Positions 50,801 through 61,689 of a stretch of DNA of 64,000 nt are shown piece by piece; the stretch's first letter is position 1, and each line of letters starts with the position of its first letter. The translations under genes and the position numbers were made by a program. The DNA is from Trichostrongylus colubriformis (lineage: Eukaryota > Nematoda > Chromadorea > Rhabditida > Trichostrongylidae): the NCBI GenBank assembly GCA_963978905.1, contig OZ022256.1, positions 14,677,863-14,741,862 on the forward strand. Direction: 5' to 3'. Under the pieces are notes generated by a model. That model was not told the origin of the DNA, searched no databases, and saw only the letters and a program-made list of their open reading frames with translations.

Positions 50801-52229
50801 GAATGTACATAGATAAATGCTTATGTTCAGCGGCAACCAGCAAGCAGCAGGGGCTGGGCTGTAATGTACTTATTGTTAGCTGCTAAAAAGGAAATACTGT
50901 GGTGTCCAGAGCGGGATCAAGGATTGCACCGGAGAGAATTCTCGAGATACAGCTCCCAACCGATCCCGATCATACGATACCTGCCGTCACTTCATTACAC
51001 TGGTGTGATTGGTACACTGAAATGGCATCTTTTTTACGACTTGTTTATGAGTGATGACCTCAGGAGTTTAAAACCATCAAAAAGGAGTCGTTGATCAGCA
51101 CTAATCGAGAGATTTCCGAAATATGACGTGCTCATATGCATTACAGAATACCACCCTTCCATTGAGGATTCCTCGACCTATGTTCGGTCTTGACACAGAT
51201 CTTCTACTTATGAACCGAACTGCTCGAAATGTTCGTGGAGTTTAGGCCTCATCACAGCTTTTCAATCCGACAAGTCTGCCATCAACCAATTACTTTTAGG
51301 TTTAGATTTAGTAGGTACTGCTTCTCTTTAAACGCTAGATCTGGCAACTCAAGCTCAACGATCTTACTGTGAAAAAGTTAGAATAGCAACTGTAGTCCTG
51401 AACTTTTTTGCAGTGGTTTTTGGGATTTTCGATGGAAAAACGGACTCAAGCAACTACATATTTTCACTTTGAGACCGGGTGCCGGCCCCTTTGGCAGCAA
51501 GCGATTTCGCCAGGGTAATGGAAGGTGAAATGAAAAAATTGAGGAATCAGGTGCAGTAGTATCCCAAGTGAATAACCGGTCCCAGTTTATGCGCGCAAAA
51601 CATTTTTCAGCATTCAGCAACAGCCTTTTAATCCGACGAGTCTGCCGTCATCACTAATTATTTTATCATTTTTCGACCACCAGCAGAACACTGTAAAGAA
51701 TGTGATAATTGGGGAAATGTCACATCATACATACTTGAAGCCCCACGCGTTGTCTGAAAATCTGATTTTTGGTTTGCTTTTTAAGCGTTTCGTCGCAATG
51801 ATATTTGCCGACCATTAATAAGCTACACAGCCTTTTTGGGGCGATCTTGCGATAAAGCGGTTTTTTGGCCATAAAGCTATTTATAGTTCAAAAAACTTCC
51901 TTATCGTTTGATAGCATGCCTCTTTATGGGGTGGAAGAGTGGGCCGATTGCAAACGGTTCCCGTTTTATGGCGTACGTGCCACGACGGGCCGACTGCGTT
52001 CAGCCGATGGATTCGGGTACAGCTGCACCCAAACTGCGGGTGCAATCGACGCCTCGCGCGTCGACAACCGGCCCGAGACGTCACGATTGATCGAGCAAAA
52101 GACGGCGTCGTTGAAAGATGAAATCTTTTATCAGTCAGAGAGAACAACGGGGAAACGCTATAGGGACCATGCAAGGCAATTTTAAGCAATATTATTACAC
52201 TACTACCTAATACCAATTACTATCATTTA
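47839..52229. other. Intergenic; simple repeats and a diverged direct repeat
   Basis: It contains an (ATTT)n run at 48066-48092, a CA-rich run at 50291-50313, and two diverged copies of a 180-nt block (48365-48550 and 49085-49275, sharing ACTAATAATTGCAAAA-like and GCATTCTGTATAC motifs). A GC-rich patch lies at 51940-52080. Open frames at 48796-48999 and 49965-50249 lack domains. Confidence 0.4.
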
Positions 52230-52585
52230 AGCAATCGTCAAGGAAAATGAGTTTCTCTGTTACCCTTATACTTATGTTGTATTCACTTAATAAGGACAGC
52301 ATGCAAAGTTTCAAGCAAAAAAAGTGAGAATACGGCTAAAGTACAGCTTCTCGAAGTGATGGCAGGGGTGTGGAGGGCAGGTCCTCGGAGTAAGTGCCCG
52401 CCCCCACGTCCGTCGCGGTCGGAGATGCATAGTGGGAACAAAAAGTTACGTAGATAGTCCCACCCTCCGTCTCCAACCTCAGCATGACGTCTGGGCCCTC
52501 ACTGGGAGGCCCCGACTCAGCAACCAAATTTAACGTAAATATATGGGTAGCAGAAAAGCACATTTTGCCGTTGACGATTCTTTCA
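52230..52585. mobile_element. 420-bp palindromic MITE, copy 5 (internally deleted)
   Basis: AGCAATCGTCAAGGAAAATG at the left, GCATGCAAAGTTTCAAGC inner arm, and AACGTAAATATATGGGTAGC near the right end. The right inner arm is missing, so the copy is shorter. Confidence 0.8.
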
Positions 52586-54638
52586 GCTAAGTGGTAATAA
52601 TGATAATTTATGTACTACCTTGCTTAGACGTCATAATTTCATACCAAAATGTGCAACAGGACTTCATTTTACAAACTTAATTATGAGAAGAATTTTCGGG
52701 AAACTTTACGAATGGTATAAATTCACAATGGATACACATTCATATATCTAAGCTATCTGAAGGAGAAACGGTGCAGATATACTATATAATAAAATAAGAG
52801 TAAAACTGTCGAAGTGGATCAATCTTCTGGGGTGCGTCACATACAGTCCATTGTATGATAGCTGCATGGCCTTTTAAGTGCATCTTGCCATCAACTGTGA
52901 TACCGTTGCGATAACAATATCAATTCGGGCAAAAAGCGAAAAGCATCGTCTAACTTTTGAATTTGGTGAGATTGAAGACTACAGTTGTGATGAAGCAGCA
53001 GCTTACCCGCCCTGTATAAGTTAAACGAAGGATCGCACCTTAGCACAACTTGTGTTGGATTCATCCACTTCCTATTGTAGTGGATGAAATTCGATGAGTG
53101 GCGCATCTCAGCCGGACTGGTCAACGACGAACCCCTTGCGTTTCCTTTTCGCATTTGGTAACTTCATTAATGAAGCTTGTTTCAAGCACAATATGGAATT
53201 AGAGAAAAGATCGGCCGAGATCACATGTACTCTACTTCACGCACGACACTATGTACCTCTGAGTGAAGAACTCGTTACCTATCAGAGGACTCTCATACCT
53301 CCCAAAATCCTAGCATCATTTCGATCTGGACGAGCATTCAACAGTTGTGGCTCTCAAATTTTGCATCAAACATTGAATCAAAATGTAACCCCAGAAATCT
53401 TCATAATAATCACTCGAAAAATGACCGTTTGAGGAAATGATGGACGTACAGCTCTTGAACAACTTTCACAGCAGACTTTTTTGTAAGTTAAATATACTAT
53501 GCTATTTTGGTTATTTTACAAAACAACGACTAGCCTGTTGTAACTGACAACCTACATCCCTTAAGAAATTTGTAGAGTGGAGCAGTATCGATAAGCGTTA
53601 AGTACCTTGCCCTTTCAGTTTAATCATATACCTCTGGATCGTAAACAGAAGAAATCGTGGAAGATACAGGTGGAAGCAATCGTGGAAAATAAAGAAGAAT
53701 TGATTCAGATATAGCCTGAAGTGGAACTTTGTACGTACTCGGTATCCAACTCGCCAACAATCCTGGCAGTCGGTTTATGTTATGCATAAGAGACTGCGTT
53801 TCTAGAAAATCGCTTTATAAATGTCCCGTTGGAAATAGCAACTGACAAATTGGGTAAAAATAAGTTGAGTGTCAGATTGTCAGGATTTTTTACAAAATTT
53901 TTATTCTTTTCAATTCTTTATTTGACTACCTTATAGGTATTTCAAAAAGCAGACTTTAGTATTTAAAAATAATTTTGTCATTCATGCCTATTCACACACA
54001 GACCTTTACAGCACAAATATACCTGGAACCCAATACCTAAATATAATATGGAGTTGGTGAATTGATTTGGTGGTAGTAACAATATAGTTGTTTACAGTAA
54101 CTGATAATGATGGATATTCGATAAAAGGATTCAGAAAATGTAAAAGAAACGAGTAGGCTAGGCGAAAATGCCTGCCAAGTGGGCCATGAAAGAATCATAA
54201 TGGCAGAACTGATGAAAAAGAGGAAATGAGATATCATCTCTGAATTTAACGTTGTTACCGTTGGTTGTTATGAGGCTGTGAAATTTGATAAAATCCAGCA
54301 TGTAAGAGGAAGGCGCAGAAGGTAGAAAAATAGAAATGGTTCTCACTGTTTGCGTGATCCATGGATTCAAGGGATATCCGAAGCCACGGAATCTTCTACT
54401 ACTATCGGAAGGAGTTAGTTATTATGTTCACATAGCAGCTGCTTTGACAGGTAGAACCAGCTAAGTGATCACTGATTGAGCCGTGTATGATGCGAGCGCT
54501 CGTAAAGCTCTGGATTGAAATCGCATGCCCAGCATTCTCCGAAGGGACCACAAGAGATCGTAATATAATATTACTATAATACTTTCACCCAAAATGTAGG
54601 ATTTCTGAAGTTTCCGAGAACAGGTAAATATTGAGAAT
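52586..54638. other. Intergenic, weak exon candidates only
   Basis: Minus-strand segments near 53007-53110 (RKWMNPTQVVLRCDPSFN, donor GGTAAGC) and 52810-52900 (VDGKMHLKGHAAIIQWTV) look coding but cannot be joined in phase with a realistic intron. A plus-strand open frame at 53094-53432 overlaps the first of them. I do not assign a gene. Confidence 0.35.
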
Positions 54639-55032
54639 TGTAAGGGCCTTGTCTTTGGTGGGCACTGCCCACTAGCTCCCCAGCACAGTACAGCTCACAG
54701 TGAAGAATACACATTTATTAAGTATAGCAAATGAATAGCTATGGCGACAGAACAAGGGTCTAGCTTCTGGGCTCCAGCCTCCATACTGGGCCCGAGGGTG
54801 GCGGACGAGGTAGAAGCTGGTGATGGGGTCCTCCGGCCCAGGCGATGCTGCCGGTCGTCGTCGGCGTCCGCGTCCTTGTCCCTTGGAGCGCCAATGCTCG
54901 GTCGTCTCCGCCTCCTGCAATCAGCAAAGCTCATCGGAGAAATACCAAAACAATGACCCCCGTCACTCACGACGGGATGGTATCGATTACATAAGGTTAC
55001 AGGGCGAGCCAGAGTCTTACAAGGCCCTTACA
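54639..55032 (-). repeat. 3' LTR, 394 bp
   Basis: Bounded by a 14-nt inverted repeat, TGTAAGGGCCTTGT at one end and ACAAGGCCCTTACA at the other, giving canonical TG...CA termini. It lies directly after a polypurine tract in the minus-strand direction. The partner LTR is outside the assembled sequence, so target-site duplication could not be checked. Confidence 0.85.
54714..54719 (-). terminator. LTR polyadenylation signal
   Basis: AATAAA on the minus strand, inside the 3' LTR and about 75 nt before its end. This is the expected position for the transcript's poly(A) signal. Confidence 0.5.
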
Positions 55033-55044
55033 CCTCCCCCTTTT
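55033..55044 (-). other. Polypurine tract
   Basis: AAAAGGGGGAGG on the minus strand immediately precedes the LTR terminus TGTAAGG. It is the plus-strand primer site used in reverse transcription, and it fixes the LTR boundary and element orientation. Confidence 0.85.
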
Positions 55045-55589
55045 ACCCCAAAACGTCCGTCCTCGGACGTGGACGTTACATACCCGTTCTTTCTCGAGGC
55101 GGTCCGGTCGTTGTCGGTTGAGTGGATGAGGGTCTATCTGAAAATAGGTGATTTTAGTAGCGCACTTATCAACGGATTAAGCAATGAACGATAAGGCGTA
55201 GTCCTAGAAGTGGGGTAGACCCGGTTACCTTGAAGTTGTGTGTACTTCGCCAGGCGGCGAGTGGTGATATTGCGGTGTGTGACATCTGGAGGTGTGAGAT
55301 TCGGCTATGGCTGAAGAGTGCTAAAATTTGGTACGAGAACAATATTTGGTGGTGGCAAATAATTATGGGAAAAGAAGAGTGAACCCTGTAAAACCTACCC
55401 TATTGTTGATGAAACTGCGGCCTGAGGCGGTTCTGACGTTGGCGAGAAAGTGGGAAGTCGGAAAATTGGTGAAGACACCGAAGGAAGCAAGTAAGGGTGG
55501 CGTGGCTCTGAATCACAAATAGATAACGGCGTTCAAATGTATGGTACAAGTAACTGAAAACTTACATGTACAGTGAGGTAGCAGGCGTA
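55045..55589 (-). other. Untranslated segment between helicase ORF and PPT
   Basis: About 545 nt without a supported ORF on the element's coding strand. Confidence 0.5.
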
Positions 55590-58241
55590 TTATTCGAACA
55601 GATCTGGGAGGGCGCCGCGGTCGATGATGACGTTCCTGGCCGAGGCCCACTGCAGGAGACGTCCCCAATTGCCCAACTGACGGAGGGCGTCGGCCTTGCC
55701 GAGCACAAACTGTCCATGTCGGCATCGGGTCACGGCGACGTTCATTCGCTTCGGATCGTCGAGGAACTCTCCCGTCGCGGCCTCCAAGTTCGTTTGCGTC
55801 GTAAGAATGATGACCACATCCATCTCCTTCCCTTGGACCGAGTCGACGGTGTAGAGGTAAACCCCGTGACGGCTGGCTGTCGGTGTCAAGTAGCGTTGCT
55901 GGTCTTTATAAAATGTGATGACGACGATGGAAGTCGGCGCGATTCCCTTGGTTAACAGGTGCCGGACTAGGTCCTCGCAGCAGGCCGCCTCGTCGGTATT
56001 CGAGTACGATTGTGTCGGAGAAGTTTGGGAAGTACCCTCTACATTGACGAAGACAAATGGAAGCGCCTGATTGGGCAGGCGTAGGTTGTCGACGACGAGA
56101 GAACGTTCATTCGGTGAAGTTCCACTCACCAGCGCTCCGCCGTAGAACAGGATATTGGGCAGCTCGTTGAGCGCCGGGTGAGCCCGGAAAGTTGTCACAA
56201 GGGGCGCCAATGGGACGTCCTTGCTGAGCAGAAGCTCCATCACCCCCTTGGCTCCTAAGCGTGCCGCCATCGACGTGCGGGGACAGCGAATGTGCGGCTC
56301 CAATTGATGGACGTCTCCTACGTAAATCTGACGTGCTAGAGGTAGTCGGGCGGTTATGGCGACAAACGCCGGTTCAGGTATCTGGGAGGCTTCGTCTCCC
56401 AGCACAATACGGCAACACGGACGGAGCTCGTGGAAGAGACCTCCGGGCCTGGTGGAATTCAAGAGTGCTGACACCGTCATACAGAGAATGGTTGGGAAAC
56501 GCACTTTCAGCATGATGGCTACGGCCTCCTCGGTGGCGTCGGAGTTGTCATACTCCGCAATTCGGTATTCTTCGCGTTCCTCCTCCGTCATGCCAAATGC
56601 GGCGTTGGGGTCCCTGAGTACACGTTCGATGAGGCTGCGTCCTCTGGCGTAGCGTCTCAGGCGGGCAATCTCTCGTTCCGTTAGTGTGTCAGTAGGGTTG
56701 GCCGCCAGGCCTAGCAGAATCGGGTGTAAGTCCACTGGAGTAGTCGGTGCTCCCTCTCTTATCGCTGTGTCTGCTACAAAGCGGAGTACGCTCAATCGCG
56801 AACGAAACTCGTCGAGTCCCAATAGGGTGTCGGTCAATTGCGCAACAGCGACGTTGGTCGTAGCGGTAGCTACGAGTATTCTCTCTGTCGACGACAGCCG
56901 AGCCGCAATGAGGGCGGCGACGACCGTCTTGCCGGTCCCGAACGCTGCCTGGATTGCCAGTATTGGTCGGTCCTCCATGCCCATGCGAAGAGCTCTAGCT
57001 TGGTCATCGCGGAGGCGAAGCACGTTGCCGCGAAGGCGAATCGAAGTGTTAGACCGGGCTCCAGTGTCGCGTGGCTGGAGAGCTGTGTCCGGCCGCAGGG
57101 GGCTGCCATAAACTTGGTTCATAACCAGCGCCACGTCCGCTGTGGGGCGGCGAAGGGCATCGGCAAATTCTTCCGTGGCCAGAAGGTCGAAGACGGGGTC
57201 CGTGCCCGTATCGGCGCGTCCCAGTCGCAAACAGACGGCGAGATCCGCGGAATCGGCGTTGGCGTGACGGCGTCCGTGACGACGGAGGAGACGGCGGAGA
57301 ATTTCGTGATAGCGCGGCTCGGTAGCAAGTTCCACATCCATTTGTCTATTAGTCATCGTAAATTCCGTACGAGCGATCCGGGTACGGATTACTTTAGTGG
57401 AATCGACAATCCAGACATCGACTGGACGCGAACGGGTCCACCCGCCCTCCGACGACATCACGTTAAGGGTGAAACGGAGGCGGAGGGGGATGTCCTTGAC
57501 GTTCGGCACGCGAGCCACAACGGAATGGGTGGCCCTGTCCTCCATCAGTGTCGTTTGAGCGGCTAGGGCGGCGGTGGCCACAGAGAAGAGTCGACCCATG
57601 CGACTGCGCGCAGTTTCCGGGTGTTGAACGTAATTGGAGAAGACTCCGAGGCGGTCCGCGATCCAGTGTTGGTCGTCGGCGTGCATTCGATCCACATGAA
57701 TAGGTAGTATGGCTTCCTCTGGATGAGCCGGCGAGAAACGGCGAACCTCGTTGACGAGGAAGTTTTGAGATGCTCTGGACACCGGTGAGTGGCAAAATCG
57801 CATTGCGCAGGAGACGTTCGGTCGGGTCTCCACTAGTAAGAAATCCTCCCGCTCGACCTCGCCGTGTTGGAGGGCCGCGGATGAGGCTGGAACGGGAGAC
57901 GGAATAGGTAAAAACCGAGGTGGAGAATGCTGAAGAGAAGAAACGAACTCACCCGCGACAGCGTCCATATCCTCTACCTTCGGTTCCGTGGGAGCTGGAT
58001 CTTGACGAGCGGAGGTCGTTTCCGAAGACGATGACCCAAGTGAAACAGTGTCAAAAAGGTGGGCAGGAGCCCCAGAAGAATGAGAGGCTGAAGGCCGTGT
58101 GTCTGCAAGGGTGACGGTAAAATCGTAATCGGGATCGATATCGAAATCGAAAAGTAGCTCACCGGAAGCTTCACGAGAACGTGAATCGGTTTCGCGAGCA
58201 CCGGCTTCGGCTGGTTCTGGTTTAAGCTTTGTTCGTTTCAT
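55590..58241 (-). CDS. UPF1-like superfamily 1 helicase in LTR retrotransposon
   Basis: 883 codons from the ATG at 58241. Residues 1 to about 120 are acidic and Ser/Pro-rich. The middle region is unassigned, and the C-terminal half is a full SF1 helicase core. Motif I (AAFGTGKT) is near residue 433, motif II (LGDEASQ, the DEAx box) near 614, motif III (GDVHQLEPH) near 640, motif V (TVDSVQGKEMD) near 803 and motif VI (VAVTRCRH) near 835. DEAx together with the GDxxQL and VAxTRCR signatures place it in the UPF1/SENP-like (AAA_11/AAA_12) branch. An ATP-dependent nucleic acid unwinding role is expected; its role in the element is unknown. The frame stays open for 72 codons upstream, but the ATG at 58241 follows a strong acceptor. 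It occupies the env position. Confidence 0.9.
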   Translation of the reverse strand: MKRTKLKPEPAEAGARETDSRSREASGELLFDFDIDPDYDFTVTLADTRPSASHSSGAPAHLFDTVSLGSSSSETTSARQDPAPTEPKVEDMDAVAGEFVSSLQHSPPRFLPIPSPVPASSAALQHGEVEREDFLLVETRPNVSCAMRFCHSPVSRASQNFLVNEVRRFSPAHPEEAILPIHVDRMHADDQHWIADRLGVFSNYVQHPETARSRMGRLFSVATAALAAQTTLMEDRATHSVVARVPNVKDIPLRLRFTLNVMSSEGGWTRSRPVDVWIVDSTKVIRTRIARTEFTMTNRQMDVELATEPRYHEILRRLLRRHGRRHANADSADLAVCLRLGRADTGTDPVFDLLATEEFADALRRPTADVALVMNQVYGSPLRPDTALQPRDTGARSNTSIRLRGNVLRLRDDQARALRMGMEDRPILAIQAAFGTGKTVVAALIAARLSSTERILVATATTNVAVAQLTDTLLGLDEFRSRLSVLRFVADTAIREGAPTTPVDLHPILLGLAANPTDTLTEREIARLRRYARGRSLIERVLRDPNAAFGMTEEEREEYRIAEYDNSDATEEAVAIMLKVRFPTILCMTVSALLNSTRPGGLFHELRPCCRIVLGDEASQIPEPAFVAITARLPLARQIYVGDVHQLEPHIRCPRTSMAARLGAKGVMELLLSKDVPLAPLVTTFRAHPALNELPNILFYGGALVSGTSPNERSLVVDNLRLPNQALPFVFVNVEGTSQTSPTQSYSNTDEAACCEDLVRHLLTKGIAPTSIVVITFYKDQQRYLTPTASRHGVYLYTVDSVQGKEMDVVIILTTQTNLEAATGEFLDDPKRMNVAVTRCRHGQFVLGKADALRQLGNWGRLLQWASARNVIIDRGALPDLFE

Positions 58242-58265
58242 ACGCACTATCTGAAAGAAGTGTGT
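58242..58265 (-). promoter_or_regulatory. Splice acceptor before helicase ATG
   Basis: The minus strand reads CACACTTCTTTCAG|ATAGTGCGTATG, a textbook nematode acceptor 9 nt before the helicase start codon. It would allow a spliced or trans-spliced subgenomic mRNA for the helicase. Confidence 0.6.
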
Positions 58266-58443
58266 AGAGGGGGTGGAGCGCAATGGAACTATGATTACCG
58301 ACGACGGTGCGACAATGCGAGGTACAACTGTTGACAGAAGCAGAAACCGTTGTGACCCAGACGGATGGAAAAAAGGAAAGGTGTCAAGCAAGCAAAGTAT
58401 AGGAAAAAAAGAAGTGTCGTAGTCGTGACGCATGTCTCCGATC

Positions 58444-61400
58444 CTAGCACGAGCCAAGGCGCGTCCTGAAACGAGTGTTGTAAGTGTGTGAAATGGGCAC
58501 CCGTGAAGATTTATTGTCTTGAGTGGGTAAGAATGTGTGCGAATACCCTACCATCGCAATCGGTTTTGCTTCCACGGTCGCTAGTGCGTTCGTTTCTTCA
58601 TGTGGTAGCCAAGGGGACGTAAAGACGGGGCCCGACAGGGTGAAACATTTTTTGACCTGATTCATGTGCACTACTCTGGGCTTGGATTGAGGCGAGGTAA
58701 TGCTGACGACGGTGAGGTGAGGATGATCTACCGCAATGACCCGGAATTGACCTAACCACGGATAACAAAGTTTCGCCGATAGTCCAACCTTAGGGGTAAA
58801 GTCGCGTAAGTAGACGCGATCACCCACTGCAATAGAGAGGGTGGGCAGGCCGCATTTGTCGTATTGCTGCTTCATGGCCGCGCTGCGACGTAGGTTGTGC
58901 TCCGCGGCGGTCGTCCAAACCGCATGTAGGGTGCGCACGAGAGACTCCTTGTACACGCTGCTGTCCAAATCCGAGGGCACATGCCTTTGCAGCGCATGCC
59001 GGATAAGGAGGTCGATGTTAAGAACCGGGTCGCGCCCAAACATGAGAAAAAATGGGGATTCGTTGGTGCTGCTGTGGATGGACGTGTTGTATGCGAGCGT
59101 GCAGGCGGGTAAAAATAAGTCCCAATCCGACTGATCAGACTTGATGTAGATTCGCAGCATTTCTTGGAAGGTAGCGAATACCCGCTCGCATGCCCCGTTG
59201 CCCTCATGGTGGTAAGGGGTGGTAAAGTACCGGCCTATGCCGAGAAGACGTCCGAGCTCGGACATGAGGTCACCTTTAAGGTAAGATGCGTTATCCGAGA
59301 CGAGAATGGTCATAGCCCCGAAAACGAAGACGCAATGGTTCACTACCGCATGAGCTACCGTAATGGCCTGGCAGTCTGGTAGTGCCGCGGCGATGACGAA
59401 TTTTGTGAAGTGGTCGATAAGGCAGATGATATATTTGTTACCGCGCGGCGTGCAATGGTAAGGACCGCTAATGTCGAGGTACACCTTGTCGAACACGGCG
59501 CCCGCGTGGACCGGAATCATCAGTTCCCTTGAGAGGGGGTGCGGGCGTTTACGCTGGCACGCCTCGCAGGACCGCACGAAGCTAAAAACGTCTTCGCGCA
59601 TCGAGGGCCAAAAGAACCGTCGGCTTATCTTTGCTAACGTCTTTTTCCAGCTAAAGTGACCGCCTGCGGAGGGACTATCGTGGAGAGCCAAGCAGATAGG
59701 TTCGCGGAGCCGTTGCGGAACGAAAATGGCGGGTGACCGGTGCTGTTTGGGGTCAGCATAGTAGAGGCAACCGTTGGGTTTGATTAGGCAGCGGTCGGCC
59801 CATCGAAGGCCAAGGTTCTTGATGTCCTGAGTCACACCCGGCGGGAATGTACCTGTGTCGAGCAAATGCATGATGGCACTACAAAGAGGGTCGTCCTTCT
59901 GGGCGAGTAATGCGTCGTATGGGCGAACATACAGTGGAGGGGCTAGGCGAGGAGCGGCAGCCGCTGCGGGTGAGCGCCGAGTGGATGAAGCCGGGGGTTG
60001 CTGCACAAGACAGTGAGGAAACTCAATAATGTCGTCACACTCCGATGTGCCGTCTACGAACTGCTGAGCGGGATTGGAATTGCGGCTGAGGTGGTCGGCG
60101 ATTACGTTGGAAGAGCCCTTCTGGTAGTCGATGGAAATATCGTAGCTCTGGAGCTCGACTACCCAACGAGCGAGGTGGTCGTGTGGCTTACGATGACGTA
60201 AGAGAAAGGTCAAGGGTCGATGGTCGCAGAGAATGCGGGTGTGGTTACCGTATATAGTGGGACGGAAAAAGCGAAGCGCGCTAATCATAGCGAAAAGCTC
60301 TATGTGAGTGGGGCTCCACTTTTGTTGTGACGGGGACAGCGTCTTACTAAAATATCCGATAGCCACCGGCGGCTGGGTGGTGTCATGCACCTGAAGAAGG
60401 GCGGCCCCAACTGCCACCTTGCTCCCATCGGTGTGAAGGATGAACTCCTGATCCCGCGGGAAAGCCAGACACGGCCGACTGGTTAAAGCGTCCTTTAACT
60501 GGGCAAAAGCCGCCGCCTGGGATTTATCCCAGCGAAACGGTACCTTATCCTTGCATAGTTCGTATAGCGGGGCGGCGATGGCAGCGAAATCCTTGACAAA
60601 ACGGCGGAAAAAATTAGCCATACCTAGGAAACTCTTGACCGCCCGAACTGAGGTGGGTTCCGGTAGGTCCCGAATGGCCTTGATATTGCGTTCCGCCGGG
60701 GTGTAGGAGGAGGCCGAAATCTCATGGCCGAGAAAAGTGATTTTAGATTGTGCCACGCTAGTTAGCTTTTTCCCGGAGATTTTGATATTGAAAATGCGGA
60801 ACCTGTCCAACACCTTGCGCAGCGATTGCAAGTGGGAGTCAAAGTTGTTATCGAAAACGATAATATCGTCGATGTAGGCCAAACAATTGTCATCGAGTCC
60901 CGACAAAATGCGAGCCATTGCCCTACAAAAGTAAGCACCCGCGTTGCGAAGTCCAAAAGGAAGGTAGACAAATTGATAAATACCGCGGTGAGTGGACCAC
61001 CCGCATTTGGCCTGGCTCTCGGGAGAGAGGAGTAACTGCATATAACCCGACGCAAGGTCAAAGGTGGTATAGAATCGCTTGCCAGAGACCCGTTGAAGCA
61101 TATCGTCGATACGGGGTAACGGGTAGCGGTCCGGGATGGTAATGTCGTTAAGGGGTCGGAAATCGAGGCAAACTCTCAGCGACCCATCTTTCTTTTTGAC
61201 CAATACCGTGTTATGGAGCCAAGGGGTGTCGCTTTCCACAATGCGACCCGCCTTGAGAAGCTTGTCGATGTGGTCGTCAAGTTCCTTCTGGAAACGGGCC
61301 GGTATCCGAGTGGGACGATAACGTGACGGAGGCACCTCAGTGGTGGTTTTGATGGTGATGGGATTGAGGTCATACGACCCTAAGTCGTACGCCGACCAAG

Positions 61401-61689
61401 AGATGCGGTCTTGGTACTCTTGGAAGAGGTCCAGAAGCTGTTGCCTTTGCTCCGGTGTGACTTCTGCCTGAGTAAGGTCGAGAGAAAGCTGTGGGGCTGC
61501 AGGCGGTGATGGAGAGGAGCTCAGAGAAGAGACCGGGGCTGTGCTAAAACCGCTGGTGTAGCTCCATGACTGTGCCGTCTGGTAGGTCGAGGACGGGATA
61601 AGCCGTCGTGACGCGTTGTCCTTTGTAGACAATCTTTGGTGTGTCTGTTGGATTGCTGAGATACAGCCGGGGGTTACTGACATTAACAA
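58444..61689 (-). CDS. pol: Pol polyprotein: RT, RNase H, integrase
   Basis: About 1081 codons. Reverse transcriptase has LPFGLRNAGAYF and the catalytic YIDD near residue 270; RNase H has LHTDGS near 418 and the later CDHRPL; integrase has an HHCC zinc finger (H...GGHFSW...CEACQRK, about 665-715). The catalytic triad is D (YLDISG, about 735), D (SDNASY, about 796) and E (GNGACE, about 831), the last two 35 residues apart (DD35E). No chromodomain was recognised. The frame begins within the protease frame (overlap 61544-61689) and no ATG is required; expression likely needs a +1 shift or equivalent. It ends just before the helicase reading frame. Confidence 0.93.
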   Translation of the reverse strand: MLMSVTPGCISAIQQTHQRLSTKDNASRRLIPSSTYQTAQSWSYTSGFSTAPVSSLSSSPSPPAAPQLSLDLTQAEVTPEQRQQLLDLFQEYQDRISWSAYDLGSYDLNPITIKTTTEVPPSRYRPTRIPARFQKELDDHIDKLLKAGRIVESDTPWLHNTVLVKKKDGSLRVCLDFRPLNDITIPDRYPLPRIDDMLQRVSGKRFYTTFDLASGYMQLLLSPESQAKCGWSTHRGIYQFVYLPFGLRNAGAYFCRAMARILSGLDDNCLAYIDDIIVFDNNFDSHLQSLRKVLDRFRIFNIKISGKKLTSVAQSKITFLGHEISASSYTPAERNIKAIRDLPEPTSVRAVKSFLGMANFFRRFVKDFAAIAAPLYELCKDKVPFRWDKSQAAAFAQLKDALTSRPCLAFPRDQEFILHTDGSKVAVGAALLQVHDTTQPPVAIGYFSKTLSPSQQKWSPTHIELFAMISALRFFRPTIYGNHTRILCDHRPLTFLLRHRKPHDHLARWVVELQSYDISIDYQKGSSNVIADHLSRNSNPAQQFVDGTSECDDIIEFPHCLVQQPPASSTRRSPAAAAAPRLAPPLYVRPYDALLAQKDDPLCSAIMHLLDTGTFPPGVTQDIKNLGLRWADRCLIKPNGCLYYADPKQHRSPAIFVPQRLREPICLALHDSPSAGGHFSWKKTLAKISRRFFWPSMREDVFSFVRSCEACQRKRPHPLSRELMIPVHAGAVFDKVYLDISGPYHCTPRGNKYIICLIDHFTKFVIAAALPDCQAITVAHAVVNHCVFVFGAMTILVSDNASYLKGDLMSELGRLLGIGRYFTTPYHHEGNGACERVFATFQEMLRIYIKSDQSDWDLFLPACTLAYNTSIHSSTNESPFFLMFGRDPVLNIDLLIRHALQRHVPSDLDSSVYKESLVRTLHAVWTTAAEHNLRRSAAMKQQYDKCGLPTLSIAVGDRVYLRDFTPKVGLSAKLCYPWLGQFRVIAVDHPHLTVVSITSPQSKPRVVHMNQVKKCFTLSGPVFTSPWLPHEETNALATVEAKPIAMVGYSHTFLPTQDNKSSRVPISHTYNTRFRTRLGSC

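Noticed and set aside
52808..53432. A gene on either strand
   Set aside because: Minus-strand segments look coding but need a 9-nt intron to join, and a plus-strand frame overlaps them; no consistent model was found.
55566..57566. Plus-strand frames of up to 242 codons opposite the helicase
   Set aside because: They are antisense to a domain-rich helicase ORF in GC-rich sequence and carry no recognisable domain.
58242..58457. 72-codon N-terminal extension of the helicase
   Set aside because: It starts at a non-ATG codon, overlaps the pol terminus and differs in composition; the ATG at 58241 directly after a strong acceptor is the better start.
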